From: Neopestalotiopsis rosae
Lineage: Eukaryota > Ascomycota > Sordariomycetes > Amphisphaeriales > Sporocadaceae
Length of the DNA: 64,000 nt
Direction: 5' to 3'
Assembly (NCBI GenBank): GCA_023078685.1
Contig: JALGAS010000005.1
Location: 2,728,001-2,792,000 of the forward strand
Shown here: positions 1-12,678 of the stretch, piece by piece
Numbering within the stretch: position 1 is the first letter of the stretch
How the letters are laid out: each line of letters begins with the position of its first letter
Notes under the pieces: model-generated
Database searches by the model: none
What the model was told of the DNA's origin: nothing
What the model saw: the letters and a program-made list of their open reading frames with translations, nothing else
Made by a program: the position numbers and the translations under genes

Positions 1-1646
1 GGCCGGGATTTCCGCATCTCCCGCATATCCTCCGATCGGAGTTTTCTTGGTCAACCAGGTAGCGGAGATCTGCGACTGACCTGCGACCTGGACCACGAGC
101 TGGAATCTCTTTCGAGATTTTCTAGTGTCGCCTGAGGAGAATAGTTATCCGCAACCAATGGCTCGCTATCTTCAAAAACCCTGGCCCGGGAGGAAATCCC
201 GAGCAAGGTGATGCCTGTGCCAAAACCCAACACCCCGGTCAGGCTAACCACAGTTCAGGATTACCGGCCTGGGTCTGCGAGGGCTGCATTAGTATACGCG
301 AGTCATGATTATGGGCTGACGCTGGCAGTCAGCCCCACCATAAGTAATCAACTATCGACTACCAGCTACCCCATTCCTGAACGCCCATTACCAGCCATGG
401 CGGGCATTGTTCTGGTCGGAGTGGTAGATATGATATTAATACCGATTTTCAACTGAGACTATTTGCGGCGCAAACTTCATATGGAACGATTATTCAGAAC
501 ATTGAAGTGATTCTCATTGACGACGGAATAATACTTGGGCTCAAACCTTCCATCATATGATGAACAGCCAAAACAGCCTAATCAACCCAAAAGTGGCGTT
601 TCTCGGGTCGACTGCCGACCACCCGCTCACTTTGTCATGAACCTAGCGCACTGCATACGATCGACAAAGCAGCAAGCAAGAGCGCCTAAAGCTGCCAAAC
701 AGGCAAAGCAGGAAAAAGCAGAGGCTGCCATGGCACAAGGCTTGGTGCAAGTTACAGGATGAAAGTGTAGGGCCTAGGGGGTAATCACCATGCCAAAGCA
801 TGCCTAGCGAGCGGGAGTTTGTGCGAAATGCCCTGCAACGGCACAATAAACTTTCTTTTTCAGGTGCTACCAAGGGAAACTAGATGGTTTTCGGGCAGCA
901 AGACTTTCAGGTAGGGCTGCGCCGAGAGTAAGCGTGAGGTGGTTCGTGCCATTTGAACACGAGACGCGAAATGTTCAACAAGCAATATAGATTACCTATC
1001 AGCTGTACTATGTATGCTTTTAAGGATAGTCTTGCGAGCTGCTGGTTTGGCATTACATATGGTGATTTGGTTTCTTTGTTAATTCCAGTTGCTCGGGTCG
1101 AGAACCGGTGCTCCTGAAAGAGAGAGATTCTTGGCGAAACTTCTTGGCAGGGCTTACCGTTGTTGCTGACTCGGAGAATTGAAAAAAGTGATTGACACAA
1201 CTATTTGGGATCATCATAGTGGCCGCTGCGGGAGCTCAACTTTAATTCCATAGCCGTCCCGAAGTGAAAAGTCTCATCTCGCCTACTTCTCTTGGCCCAA
1301 CTCAAAAGATTCATACGTACAGTCTCTCACTGCATCACCTCGACACGCGGTACTGAGATTGGCCCGTGTAAAGCAGGTCAATGACTGGCGCTTTCGATAT
1401 CACAAAAGGGTGAAAGTACATGACTATACTGTCACATCTCAATTCGGAATATTTGTTCCACTCTGCAAGTTGTCAATATTTGGTCTTCTTTACATTCTAT
1501 TGGTTCTTTTGGGCCAATATTGAACTGATATCAGAAGAGCAATGCTACTAGCTCTGGTATACTATTTGCAGACATTCAATGACTCCAACCCCTGCCGCAG
1601 GGCTGAAATGCAAGATCGAGTCATTGCATCCCAATAAGGCGAGATT
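1..1646. other. Intergenic / window edge, no supported gene
   Basis: No reading frame here resembles a known protein. A minus-strand frame at 251-51 has a hydrophobic start (LTGVLGFGTGITLLGI) and could be an exon of a gene running off the left edge, but it opens at a non-ATG codon and I see no convincing splice partner, so I do not call it. The rest of the stretch is the downstream flank of the oxoprolinase gene. Confidence 0.5.
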
Positions 1647-4600
1647 CTAGATTGCATCACCTGCTTGATCCTCCTCTCGGAAGCCAATGTCATCACCTTC
1701 CGGCTTGCCCCAGGCACCGCCTCCAGGCGTGTTGATCTGCATCCTCTCCCCAGGGTTTAGACTGACGACGGCCTTGCCACCCAGATTGATTCGTTCAAAG
1801 CCGGTACCCTCCTGATTCCACTTGAAGACATAGTTCTGGCCCCTGTGTCCAGCCTCGCCGCCCTCCATGCCATAGGGGCGGTAGACCCTGCGGTCCGAGA
1901 GGATGCTGAACTTGAGGGGGATGCGCGCCTCAATCTCCCGCGTCACACCGTCGCCGCCCCTCCACCGCCCCCGGCCCCCGCTGCCGCGGCGCACGGCGTA
2001 CTGCGTGACCAGCACCGCCGTCCGCTTCTCCACGACCTCGGGGTCCGTGTTGCGCGTGTTGGTCGAGTGCACGTTGATGGCGCTCTCGCCGTGGTAGCCC
2101 GCCGAGGCGCCGCAGCCGCCGCCCAGGGACTCGCCATAGTTCCAACCCGGCACGACCGCTCCCGTCGCCGGGTCGCGGCCGCCCATGCCCCAGCTGAAGC
2201 TGCTGGCGCAGCCCTGGAAGGCGGCGCAGCGGCGGTAGGCGCGCAGGATGGCGTCGATGACGCGCTGGCTGGCCAGGGTCGAGCCGCAGATGGCCACGGC
2301 GGGCGAGGGGTTGAGCATGCTGCCGTAGGGGACGCGAATGTCTATGGGCGTCAGGCAGCCCTCGTTGAGCGGAATGTCCACGTTGACGAGGCAGCGGAGG
2401 GTGTAGATGATGGCCGAATGCGTAATCGAGATCGGGCAGTTGTAGTTTCCCCATTGTTGAGGGCCCGTACCGGTAAAGTCGTAGAGGGCGCCGCCCGTCT
2501 CCGGGTCGATGGTGATCTTGATCTTGATGGGCGTGCCGTCGTCAAAGTAGTCCACAGCAGTAAGTGGTTCGGGATGTTTCTTGGCCAGTTCCGTAAGAAA
2601 TCGGCGCACCGCAAATTCGGCATTGGCCTGGATCCCCTCCATGTATGTGCATACCACGGGTAAAGTGAACTCTTCGCATAGATTGCCGAGCAGAATGATG
2701 CCTCGTTGGTTCGAGGCTATCTGTGCCTTGAGATCTGATAGGTTATCTGCGATTCTCCGCGTTGGACTACAGCCTGGGAATGAGCCCGCCTTGTCAAATG
2801 CGGCCCGAATCTCGTCCTCTAGGAACTCGCCGCCCGAGACGATTTTCATGGTCTTTATGCTGATGCCCTCCTCCCACAGCTCCTTGGATTCGGGCATCAT
2901 GGCCGCGATGCCCTTGCCGCCAATATCCGTATGGTGGCCGCGCGAGGCGACGTAAAAGGCAACGTCGCCATTGATAAAGACGGGACTGACTACCGTCAGA
3001 TCGGGCAAATGAGTGCCTCCGGAAAGAGGATGATTCGTGACGAGAGCATCGCCGGGCTTGAGCTGACCTTTCCAGGCCTCGTGTTGGTAGCGAATCGCCA
3101 TTTGCATACTGCCCAGATGAATGGGAATATGGGGAGCATTAGCGACGAGCTTACCCTCGCGGGAAAAGATTGCGCACGAAAAATCGAGTCGTTCCTTGAT
3201 GCTGCTCGATACAGAAGTTCGCTGTAGGGTGTTGCCCATTTGTTCTGCTATGGACATGAAACGGTGTGCAAACACGGACAGCAGGAGAGGATTGATGCCC
3301 TCTGCAGACACCGATTGTTTTGTAGTGATCGCCTCAGTCTCACTCTCTTCGAGAATGACATGGTCCGGTAGAATATAGGCGTTGAAGCGTGGCTCCACAA
3401 ATATCGTCTGCGTTTGATCGATAATCATGGCCGGCCCGCTGATGGCGCAACCCTTGGAAAGTTGGTCGAGCCGATAGATGGGCAGGTTCCTCCAGGATCC
3501 CTCGATGTAGACTTTTTGATCTTCTGTCGCCTGTGCGGTGGTTGCCGTTGCCTTGACCCGAGCCAGCGTTTTGAGCGGAGGTTCTCCCGCTGAAAGGGTC
3601 ACGGCGCTGCCAGTACCTCTGACGTTGACAGAGTCCACCACAATCTTGCGGTTCAACTTGAAGGCAAACTCTCGTAGATGCAAGGCCTCGAAAGCCGCTC
3701 CGTAGTCGAGGTCAGCCGGGGTGGTTACCGTGATGGTCGTATCCGTTCCGAAATATTTCATAACCAGAGACTCGTCGAATCGCAATGTGGATTCCTGGGC
3801 GCCCTGAGCAACTAGTCCGTCAGAGACTCTCTTCCTGAGCAACGAAAGACGCTCCTTGATGAACTCGCTCAAGTTCATGCCAAAATCAAGAGAGAGCGGT
3901 TCGAATGATTCATATTGCAGATCAGCCTGAGAAATTCCATGAGCCGAGAGAAGTGAGGACCATTTGTGAATCAAGACTCTCTTGATGCCGAGTTTGCTGG
4001 CGATGGCGCACGCGTGCTGCCCACCAGCGCCACCAAAACTGACAAGATTGTGCTTTTCTGGTGCAAAGCCCCGGGCTTCCGTGGTGTTACGAATCGGTCT
4101 GCTCATGGCCTCGTTGGCCACATCGAGGAAACCTAGCGCCACTTCTTCCGCCGTCAGGTTTTGCGACGTCTGGCTGTTGAACTCGGCTGTGATTTCTTCA
4201 AACTTGGCGGCCACGACATGTTGATCGAGAGGCTGGTCGGCGTTTTCACCAAAGATGGAAGGAAAAGATGAGACGACCAGACGTCCAAGAAAGAGGTTGG
4301 CGTCCGTGACTGTCAAAGGGCCTCCCTTTCTATAACATGCCGGGCCGGGGTGGGCTCCAGCGCTCTCGGGTCCCACGACGAGGAGTCCGCTCCGCGCAAA
4401 GAGGATGGACCCGCCTCCGGCAGCAACGGTAGAAATGTTGAGCATGGGCATCGAGATTGTCCGGTCGGCAATCACGGTCTCGGACAGATAGTCATACTTG
4501 CCATCGAACCTGGAAACGTCGGTACTCGTGCCGCCCATGTCAAAGCCGATGATGGGTATTTTCTCCTCGATGTCGTAACAAGATGTCGCAATGCCCACGA

Positions 4601-5655
4601 CTCCGCCGGCGGGACCGCTGAGGAGAGCTTCGTTGCCTCTGAACTTTTGCGATTGTTTCAGACCGCCATCGGAGCACATGAAATCGACCCTTTGCGGCAA
4701 GACTTGAAAGCCTGATTCAAAGTTCTCAATGTATTTCCGAATGACAGGGTAAAGGCAAGCCTCGGAACAACACGAAGTACTCCGGTTCAAATACTTGAGC
4801 ACCGGTCTGGTCTCTGACGAGGTTGTCACGTACATGAATCCTACTTCGCGAGCAATTCGTGCCACCTGATCCTCGTGATCAGGGAATATGTAAGAGTGCA
4901 GGAAAGAGATGGCGACGGAACTATAGCCGGCCTCGCGCAAAGCCAGGAGCTGCTCGCGGACGCTGTCCTCATTGATGCGGGCCAATATGCGGATGATCTC
5001 CCCGCTCGGTGTCCGTACAAGGTCTGGATCATTCAACGGAGCCGACTTGTCCAGCGGGTATGGGTTGAGATCATAGTCCTCTATCGTCACCCGCTCGTCG
5101 ACTCCAATGACAGTGTCGTGAAGGGCCTCGGCCTTCTTGACCTGCAGGTCGAATAACTTGGGCCGCGACTGATCTCCAATAACGCACACATCTTCGAAAC
5201 CTGCAATTGAAATGAGTTACAACTGTTTTGAGATAGAAAAGGCAAAAGATGTTGAATATTTACCTTTGGTAGTGACAAGCGCAAACTTTTCATATTTCCC
5301 CTCTAATAAAGCATTTGTAGCGACAGTGGTGCCTAAGCGACACGAAGCTGTAAGAGCTCTAATTTTAGCAGTCATTCAGTTCCCCGCAATTCGGCAAGAC
5401 AGGCAGTAAATGAGAATGTCTAGGTAGTAGATACGCACCAATTCTAGTTCCATCCAATTTCTCTCCCACTGGAATCTTTCGGCCCTCTACAATCTCGAGC
5501 ACTCTTCTGATGCCTTCGGTAGGAGCATCTTGATAGTTCGCAGGGTCTACCGAGAGGAGCTTGAAGATGATTGGCTCGCGCCCGTCAACGTGCGCAATAA
5601 CGTCGCAAAAGGTGCCGCCTCTGTCAATCGAGACCCGAATATCGGCGACCGTCAT
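1647..5655 (-). CDS. 5-oxoprolinase / hydantoinase-type enzyme (HyuA-HyuB fusion)
   Basis: This probably hydrolyses a cyclic amide with ATP, such as 5-oxoproline to glutamate, in the cytosol. Three exons (5655-5439, 5347-5264, 5200-1647) join in frame to 1284 aa, near the usual length of eukaryotic 5-oxoprolinases of about 1290 aa. The introns are 5438-5348 and 5263-5201. The HyuA half opens with DRGGTFCDVI (about residues 10-19) and continues with GTTVATNALLEG across the small second exon, GFDMGGTSTDV (about 318) and GGAGGQHACAIA. The HyuB half starts near residue 735 and carries ERLDFSCAIF, HPLSGGTHLPDL, RGHHTDIGG and GSTLASQRVIDAI. The order HyuA then HyuB in one chain is normal for fungi. 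Related members act on hydantoins or acetophenone, so the substrate is not certain. The peptidase-like hydrolase and permease next door suggest use of an imported amide or peptide. Confidence 0.93.
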
Positions 5656-6233
5656 GGTTTTATGGCGTGCTGATTGCTAATTTTTTGCCACTTTGCCGGC
5701 TAGGATGAAGATTTCGAAAAATTAAGGAAATTAAAGGATTGCTGAAAATATTAGATTTTATTCGGGACTCTTTCATTGTATGAATTTGCATCCCGTCACT
5801 AGAGGTAATGAGAGTGCATCTCTAATCGGGTTTGATTGTGGTAAGTTTTGTCGGGGCGACCCCGACCTACGAATCCACTTGACACCATCGCTATGGTTTA
5901 TGAATGGCTAGCTATACTATAGTGGATAACAGAACAAGATACGCCGTCTTGGAAGTACGGATTTAATTCTTGCATCGGACCTTTCCTTTGTAGATGAGCG
6001 CCACTTATCAACTCATACGAAGATCGTGAATGTAGTCATGATTGATTTGCTATATCGTTTTCTTCTTTATCACTCTCCAAAATATATGGCAGTGTTATTG
6101 CGCCTGTGATCTAGAGAGGCCTGACCCGGTAATAAGTATTGTCCATGTCTGCTGCTCTGCTCCGTATTTAAATATACTCGTTCATCCAGCCGGCATCGCG
6201 ATGAATATAGACCCTTCATCTCAAGACTTTGTA
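5656..6233. other. Intergenic, promoter side of oxoprolinase gene
   Basis: This 578-bp gap separates the oxoprolinase start from the end of the hydrolase gene on the same strand. It is AT-rich just upstream of the oxoprolinase ATG, and no gene is seen in it. Confidence 0.6.
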
Positions 6234-7338
6234 CTACTGTTCAAGATGACTCCGTATCTTCTTGAGTACAAGCTCGTTCTTTTCGACATGAACGCTGTGG
6301 TTTGCGTTCTCCACCACGAAGAGCTCAGCATCATTGATCTCCTTTGCTATCAATTTTGAGTTTTCTGGTACCATTGTCGATCAGCAGCTAGACCCCAAAG
6401 TAGTACAGAAGAGAAAAAGCTTGCTTACCGGGAGGGCAGATCCAGTCCTTGTCGCCCACGACGACCAGAGTCTTTGCCGTGATTTTATGCAAGTCCTCTC
6501 TGTAATCAAAGTACTTTTCCTCTTCCGAGTATAGGTCATCTGTGTTTCAGTATTAGCTTTGTAGAGAAGCCTCCAGATTGAGGAATATTCCTTGCTATGC
6601 GATTCTGCGTTGTAGACGTTGTTCAGACAGCTCTGCAACGCGGCGTTTGGGTCAAAAGATTCGCTATACAACGGAGACATGGCGAGGTGCACCATGCGAA
6701 ACTCGAGGTCGCTATCAAAGGCGCCGAAAACCTTGTCTTTGAGCATCTCGATGGAGAAGCTGGGCGCCTTGGACAGCCTCTGCTCGAGAGTTTTTATGGC
6801 ACCCTCCTCATCTAGGCGCCATAGTGTGTCAGTGTATATTATCATGGCGCATGCCAGAGATGGATTCCATCAACGTACGATGATACGACGGTGCTGTGCC
6901 CCGAAGAATGAGATGCGATACGTGAGAAGCATATTTGATGGCATACTGCTGTGCGAGAAAGCCACCAAAGCTTCCACCTAATATGATGACTTTTTCTTCG
7001 GGCCCAAGGAAATGAGCTCTCATGCCATCAATGTCGTCGACAATCTGATCAAATGTGTAAGGCTTGGTGCGACTGCTCTGGCCATGGCCCCGATAGTCAA
7101 AAGACAGTACACGATAGCTGTCGGCGAGCGGACTGAATGCTTTGAAGTCGGATTGATGATTGCCTATACGGTAAACGGGAGTGTCGGCCGTCCGTCAATT
7201 ATTCAAGTCTTCACGGAACGGGCGACTAGACTGACCCATGCCCCGGCCGCCGTGGAGGGTGATAATCAGGGGAGCGTCTTCCGGTCCGCAGATTCGGTAC
7301 GCTAGCTGAGCTCCATTTATTTCCACAAATTCGACCAT
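6234..7338 (-). CDS. Alpha/beta hydrolase, proline iminopeptidase-like (S33)
   Basis: Five exons (7338-7236, 7163-6879, 6811-6596, 6539-6429, 6364-6234) join in frame to 281 aa, the usual size for this family. The oxyanion motif is HGGRGMG in place of the commoner HGGPG. The nucleophile elbow is GGSFGG with Ser99, the acid is in VVVGDKDWICPP and the catalytic His is in NANHSVHVEKNE. YRGHGQSS is also typical. The family removes N-terminal proline from peptides or hydrolyses other small amides and esters; the substrate here is unknown. There is no signal peptide, so it is probably cytosolic. The third intron (6595-6540) must use a GC donor to keep the frame: it starts GCAAGG and ends CAG, and the joined codon gives AESHNDLYSEEE as expected of the family. 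The gene lies between the oxoprolinase and the permease, which suggests a shared catabolic role. Confidence 0.88.
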
Positions 7339-7885
7339 GATTGCTATTGTCAGCGTTTTCAACAAGCAGTCTGAAGTTCTCTTCGCCACCTATTGATTAT
7401 TCAAGTCATGAGAATCTACTTGAAGCTGCGATCTGCAGTGAGGTGTATTGAAGATAGGTACCCTCAGGCAGGGCGCGAGTCGCGACTAACTCCTATGATC
7501 GGATCGGGCCGGACCCGACATAGATTTCCTGATTCAGTGCACCCCCACCTCCTATCAATGGCAATGTTGCACCGCTCTATCATCTCACGGCGAGGAATGA
7601 AGGACTTGTTGACTAGGGATGACACATAATGTCGGCCGAGTCCACATCATGATGTGCTCTGTTCTTGAGATGTCGTAAATCGATAGTTTCCATGGCCATG
7701 ATCGAGATTTTCTGAAAGAATATCCCGCGTCTCATCAAAGACTGACCGTGTCAATCCTGAAAAGCGTTGACTCCCGTTGCATTTTGGCCGGGTCTGCTTT
7801 GCTCTGAAGATCACCATAGGATACTGCTCTTCGCCAACAGGGATTTTGAGAAGGACCACCCACGAAATCGAAGCCTGAATCCAAA
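7339..7885. promoter_or_regulatory. Divergent promoter region, hydrolase / MFS permease
   Basis: This 547-bp gap lies between the start codons of two divergent genes and must hold both promoters. Co-regulation is plausible from the arrangement. I could not recognise a specific operator. Confidence 0.5.
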
Positions 7886-9533
7886 ATGTCGGGACCTGCT
7901 CTGGAAGTCGCAGCGGCCAAAGTGGCTGAACAGGGCCAAGTTCCCGTCATCGCCGCCGGCGTTCGGGGCGACACTAAAGGGGCCGGCGACTTCATCCACG
8001 CCGCAACGGCCGCCGTAGTATCGGATGGAGATAACCACAGCAGCACCACGTCCGGCAAGGAGCCAGCTGGCGATGCTACCCCACCGACCCCGGAATCGCG
8101 CAGCTGGTTCCATTGGCACGAGCCTGGCACGACCAAAGCCGAGAAGAGGCTTATTTTCAAACTGGATTGGTTCTTGCTTTCCTATTCATGTCTATGCTTC
8201 TTCATCAAGCAGCTGGACGGCAACAATGTGACCAATGCGTACGCATCTGGCATGCAGGAGCAGCTCGGATTCGGGCCGGGCAACGAGCTGTCCTGGATGA
8301 ATACGTATTTCAACATTGGCCAGATCATCGGAGCTCCCTTTGCCAACATGATCATCACCGTGGTGCGCCCGCGGTTCTGGCTGCCGGCGTGCCTGATGAC
8401 CTGGTCGGCGTTTGTCCTCGGCATGTACCGCTGCGAAACAGCTGCGCAGTTCTATGTTCTGCGCTTCTTCATTGGCTTGTTTGAGGGTGCCGCTTGGCCC
8501 GGCATCACTTATACTCTGGGTTGTTGGTATCGCAAGAGTGAGATGGCGCGCCGGTCTGCCCTCTTCGTCATGTCGGGTGTGCTGGGTCAGATGTTCTCGG
8601 GTTATTTGCAGGCTGCCCTGTACACGGGTATGGATGGCAAAGGAGGGCTCGCAGCTTGGAGATGGTTGTTCATCTTTGACTTTATTCTCGCCGTGCCAAT
8701 CGCCGTCTATGGATTTGTGAGTCAGGTCTCCTATCTGCCTCTATATCTCATCTTACTCACCAGTGCATTTCTAGTTCTGCTTCCCCGACACTCCGCACAA
8801 GACTTCAGCCTGGTACCTCAATGCTTGGGAGCGTGAGAAGGCGGTGGAGCGCATCGACTCGGAAGGTCGCAAGCCTATTGGCAAGCTCGACCTGTCCGTC
8901 TTCAAGCGTATATTTACATCGTGGCAGGTCTACGCTTTTACGCTGGGTTATGCGCTTTGGTCGCTCACCGTCGGGTCATACGTGATGCAGTATTTTACCT
9001 TGTATCTCAAGGCGACCAAGGAGTATACCATACCGCAGATCAACAACATTCCCACCGCCCTGGGTGCCGTCAACTTTGTCACCATGTTGACGACGGGCTT
9101 TGTGTCGGACAAGATTGGCCGCCGCGGCCCCGTGTGCCTGGCGGTCGGGTGCATCCTCATCTTCACCTACTCCATCTTTACTGCTTGGAACGTGCCGCAC
9201 CGCCTGCTCATGGCCGTATTCATCCTCAACGGCGTCTACGGGTGCTACACGCCCTTACTCGCCGGCTGGGTCAACGAGTGCTGCGGGGGCGACCAGCAGA
9301 AGCGGGCGTTCATCCTGGGCCTCATGACCTCGGTCGGCGGCGCCGTCGTCATCCCCTTTCAGCAGCTCCAGTTCCCCAGCTCGCAGGCGCCGCAGTTCAA
9401 ACAAACCCATGGCTGGCCGAGCGCGCTGGCTTTTGTGGTTGCCTTGACGTGCTGGACGGGACTGGGTATACCCCTTCTACAGCGCAGGATGGAGAAGCAG
9501 GCCAAGAAAAATCAAGCAGAGCATGAAGCTTGA
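7886..9533 (+). CDS. MFS permease, anion:cation symporter type (Dal5/Liz1-like)
   Basis: Two exons (7886-8716, 8775-9533; intron 8717-8774) join in frame to 529 aa. The protein has about twelve hydrophobic segments after a hydrophilic N-terminus of about 90 residues, with the family signatures LDGNNVTNAYASGMQEQLG, RFFIGLFEGAAWPG, YTLGCWYRKSE and, in the second half, GFVSDKIGRRGP. This resembles the allantoate, pantothenate and biotin permease group (Dal5, Fen2/Liz1, Vht1), which imports small organic anions through the plasma membrane with protons. The exact substrate cannot be read from sequence. Placed divergently from a hydrolase and near a 5-oxoprolinase, a pyroglutamyl, hydantoin or related substrate is plausible but inferred. 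The C-terminus is short and lysine-rich. Confidence 0.92.
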
Positions 9534-12500
9534 GAAGGAAAAAAACTTTACTCCACACTGTCAGGGACATACACGATATCGAGTATCTATGACTAAGTGC
9601 TAGTTATATAGACTTTTGTATACATCATGTCATATTCCTAAGCAATAGATTATGTGCAAGCAGTGATATGCGCATCAATAGATACAACCCGTATAGGCAG
9701 AGATCACTCAGAATTAATCATCAGGCCGATTTTCCTATGAGGGCTATTTCGGATGGTGCGGTATGATCAGATGCGATCCTGTGTTTTACGATGGAGCTCA
9801 TCCCGCCACCTCGGACCTATTCACCTAAATGCGCTGCTCAGCAACCCACCATACAGCTGACTCACTATAATCGTCCGATCAACCAACGATTTACAATTAA
9901 GAAACTGTCATCCACAATATCGTCCCCATGCAAGCATGCAAAGGTGCCAAGAAATGCACCCAGATTGTATACACGCGGCCAATTGAACGCGCGAGAATGC
10001 GCGAGAATGTGTCGAGGCAGGCAAGTCTATGCAAATTCAAGTCGAAGATGGTCGTACATCGCTATTCGGCATTGCTGAATACTATGCTGTATGTTGACGA
10101 CCCTTGTTCGGTTGCTATTCGATTGTTCCTCCAGCCACCTCAAAAAACTTGTGGTGATAAACTTACGGCATCTTGGCGCCTTAATCATCCCGCCCTCGCG
10201 CTCTCATGCACTGTAACACATGGCCGGCCAGCGGCTCGGCGGCCCCAGATCGACAGCCCCGTGGCAACAACCCCGTGGCGACAACGACACTGACATTTAG
10301 CGTGGTTCGCGTGGTACCCAGATGTATGGGTAGGCCAAATTTGCAGGCTTATGAATCATGGCAATGATAACCGTTGCTACTGCTCGGGGGAGTGGATTGC
10401 ATGCAGGCTCAGACCCAGCCACTCGAGCACAACACACACGACACAACTGCTGACACCGAACCCAGCGCGGGACAGACAGCTCGCAAGCTGCTTCATGATG
10501 CACTGCAGTAATAGTCACCAGGTGCTGACTATGCAATCTCATGCGCAGGCTAGAACTTGCCTTGACTATGCGCGTCACCTCTACGGCACCACCATCTAGA
10601 AGGTCCTTTGTACGCAGTGCATCTTGTGCGAACCGTTGCGCGTATGCCTAGACGGCATCATGTCCTCTGTCGATGCCACTGCAAATCTCTATGGTTCACT
10701 CTTCCGCTCGGACTACTCCATCTTCGCACGACAGCTAGACGAGCCGCAATGACATTGATGTCCAAGTCGAATCATTGCTCGACAACGATTCTCTTCAACA
10801 CAAGATTGGCTGAACAGACGACCAGCAATCCTTGAAAGCATCATGTGGTGCATGATAATACACATGAACTCGCGCAAGTAGGCAACTGCAGGGGCGCCGA
10901 TAATCAATAGTCTTGAAGAGGTGTTGAACGACTGTGCCCCGGGCGCGGCTCGAGCCAGATCAAGCAGCCGCATCCCGTCCAGAGCTAATTGGCTGCTCGG
11001 CGCTGGAATCTCCAAGTTCATCCATTTCAGCAAAGAGACTCGTACAATGCCGAACGTTGCTTGGCATCATGCACGCAGTCGGCTGGGTCATGGAACACCA
11101 GCAATGCATACATGCCTTGACGTTGGAGTGCTATAGCCTATCAGCCACGTACAAGCGCGACTTTTGCTCAGTTGTGGAACAGAAAAATGATCGCGACTTG
11201 CCGCCCAATTACCGACTAGCTTACATCATATATTGGCCGTCGGTCCCGTAGAATATGGTGCTTTCTCACGTCATGAGCTCACTTGTATATCAAAATGCAA
11301 CGTCTCACGGGACCATGATAGCGATATAGATGACTGCGAGCTTTCTGCCACGGCATTGAATCATCATTCTGTTGTGCCATGCCAAAAGTCCGTGTTTCTT
11401 TTTGTTTTGGTCTAATAGAGTTCTCTGGTGCAGATCTCCGAAAAAAGCTTGGCATAGATATCCTTGTATATGCCTGTTTTATTCGGGGATCAAGGTTATG
11501 TTTCACGCCACCAAGGTGAACCCCAGAAAAGAGCAACATTCGTGCCATCTTCCACCAGGCCATGTTTTCATCGAGTCAGCCATACCTGCAAGACTCGGAA
11601 GGGTTGGGTGGTTCCAACCTGCGTGGTCATCGTCAGCTGTTTTCTACGACCGTGAAAACACAGAGGCCGACAACATTATCTGCCAACAATGAGGCGGTCT
11701 TCTTGGGCTTTCAAATTGGCATTATGCTCGCCAATGTCTCTACCGGCCACGATCTCTCGCTCAGCATTGCAGCCTTGCATTTGTGGGGATTTGGCAGGTC
11801 AGAACTTACAGAACAGTCCTTTCAGGGTCACCGGGTGCCATTGTGACTTTGCGGCAGTTATCTCTCAACACTGGGGGTGCTACCGGATTTGGACAAACTG
11901 CAACTATTCATGCATCCGTCGGTTTTTGGCTCTCAGCGGCTTGCCTGGGTCCCATCTTTTCCACTGCCAAACCAGTCGTCAAGAAGTTTGACACTCCTTA
12001 GGGTGCTTTACTCGGCTCATTTTCTCTTGGCTATAGAAATGGCGTTGTAAAGTTCAAGAGATGATTGGCTATGTACGTGAGTATACCTGACGGACTATGA
12101 AGAGCGAAAAATGGTTTAATCCAGCAAGACTACTGTTTTTCCAACGGTTCAGCGATTATCTGTATCTCATGCAGACATTTTCAAAGCATTTCCCTCTTCT
12201 GGGTCGTCGCTGGTTATGTCTCTCGACATGGCTAGTGCCGTTTCCCTAACCAGAGCCCTGGGATGACTGGAATAGTACACGGCGGACTTCCGATGAGACA
12301 TCCCAGCTTTGATCCATCGATTACAGAACCACCTTCTCACACACTTGACCAGCCATGCCTGCTCTCAGCCTCTGCAGGTTCTGCCGAATACGGCGTGCTG
12401 CATGTTCTTCACCATCACCGAAGTATGTTATGCATGTCCAAACGGCAACTTGTATGTCGACTCAGATGTTAAAACTTGTGGCATTGCAGTGCCATGGGTA

Positions 12501-12678
12501 GATACTCGTGTTGCAGCCAACGTGCGCTTTTATAAGTCTTTGCTGCATCCTTTCCTAGTGGACATCTCTATATTTGTGATAACATTCCTCGTGTCTATTA
12601 AACCCAGAGGATATCGCCTTGCTTTTTTTGAATTGCTTGGCATCATCCTACCCTCGACCATCACTTCCATTTATCGCC
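9534..12678. other. Intergenic, no supported gene
   Basis: About 3.1 kb with only short random frames. A 10-bp direct duplication (GCGCGAGAAT twice, about 9986-10005) is present. TATAAG at 12531 lies 148 bp before the oxidase start codon and may be part of its promoter. A long frame over 12309-13217 is a shadow of the oxidase gene. Confidence 0.55.

Noticed and set aside
1845..2663. 272-codon plus-strand frame, Ala/Arg/Val-rich
   Set aside because: It is antisense to the GC-rich end of the oxoprolinase gene, a typical shadow of high third-position GC.
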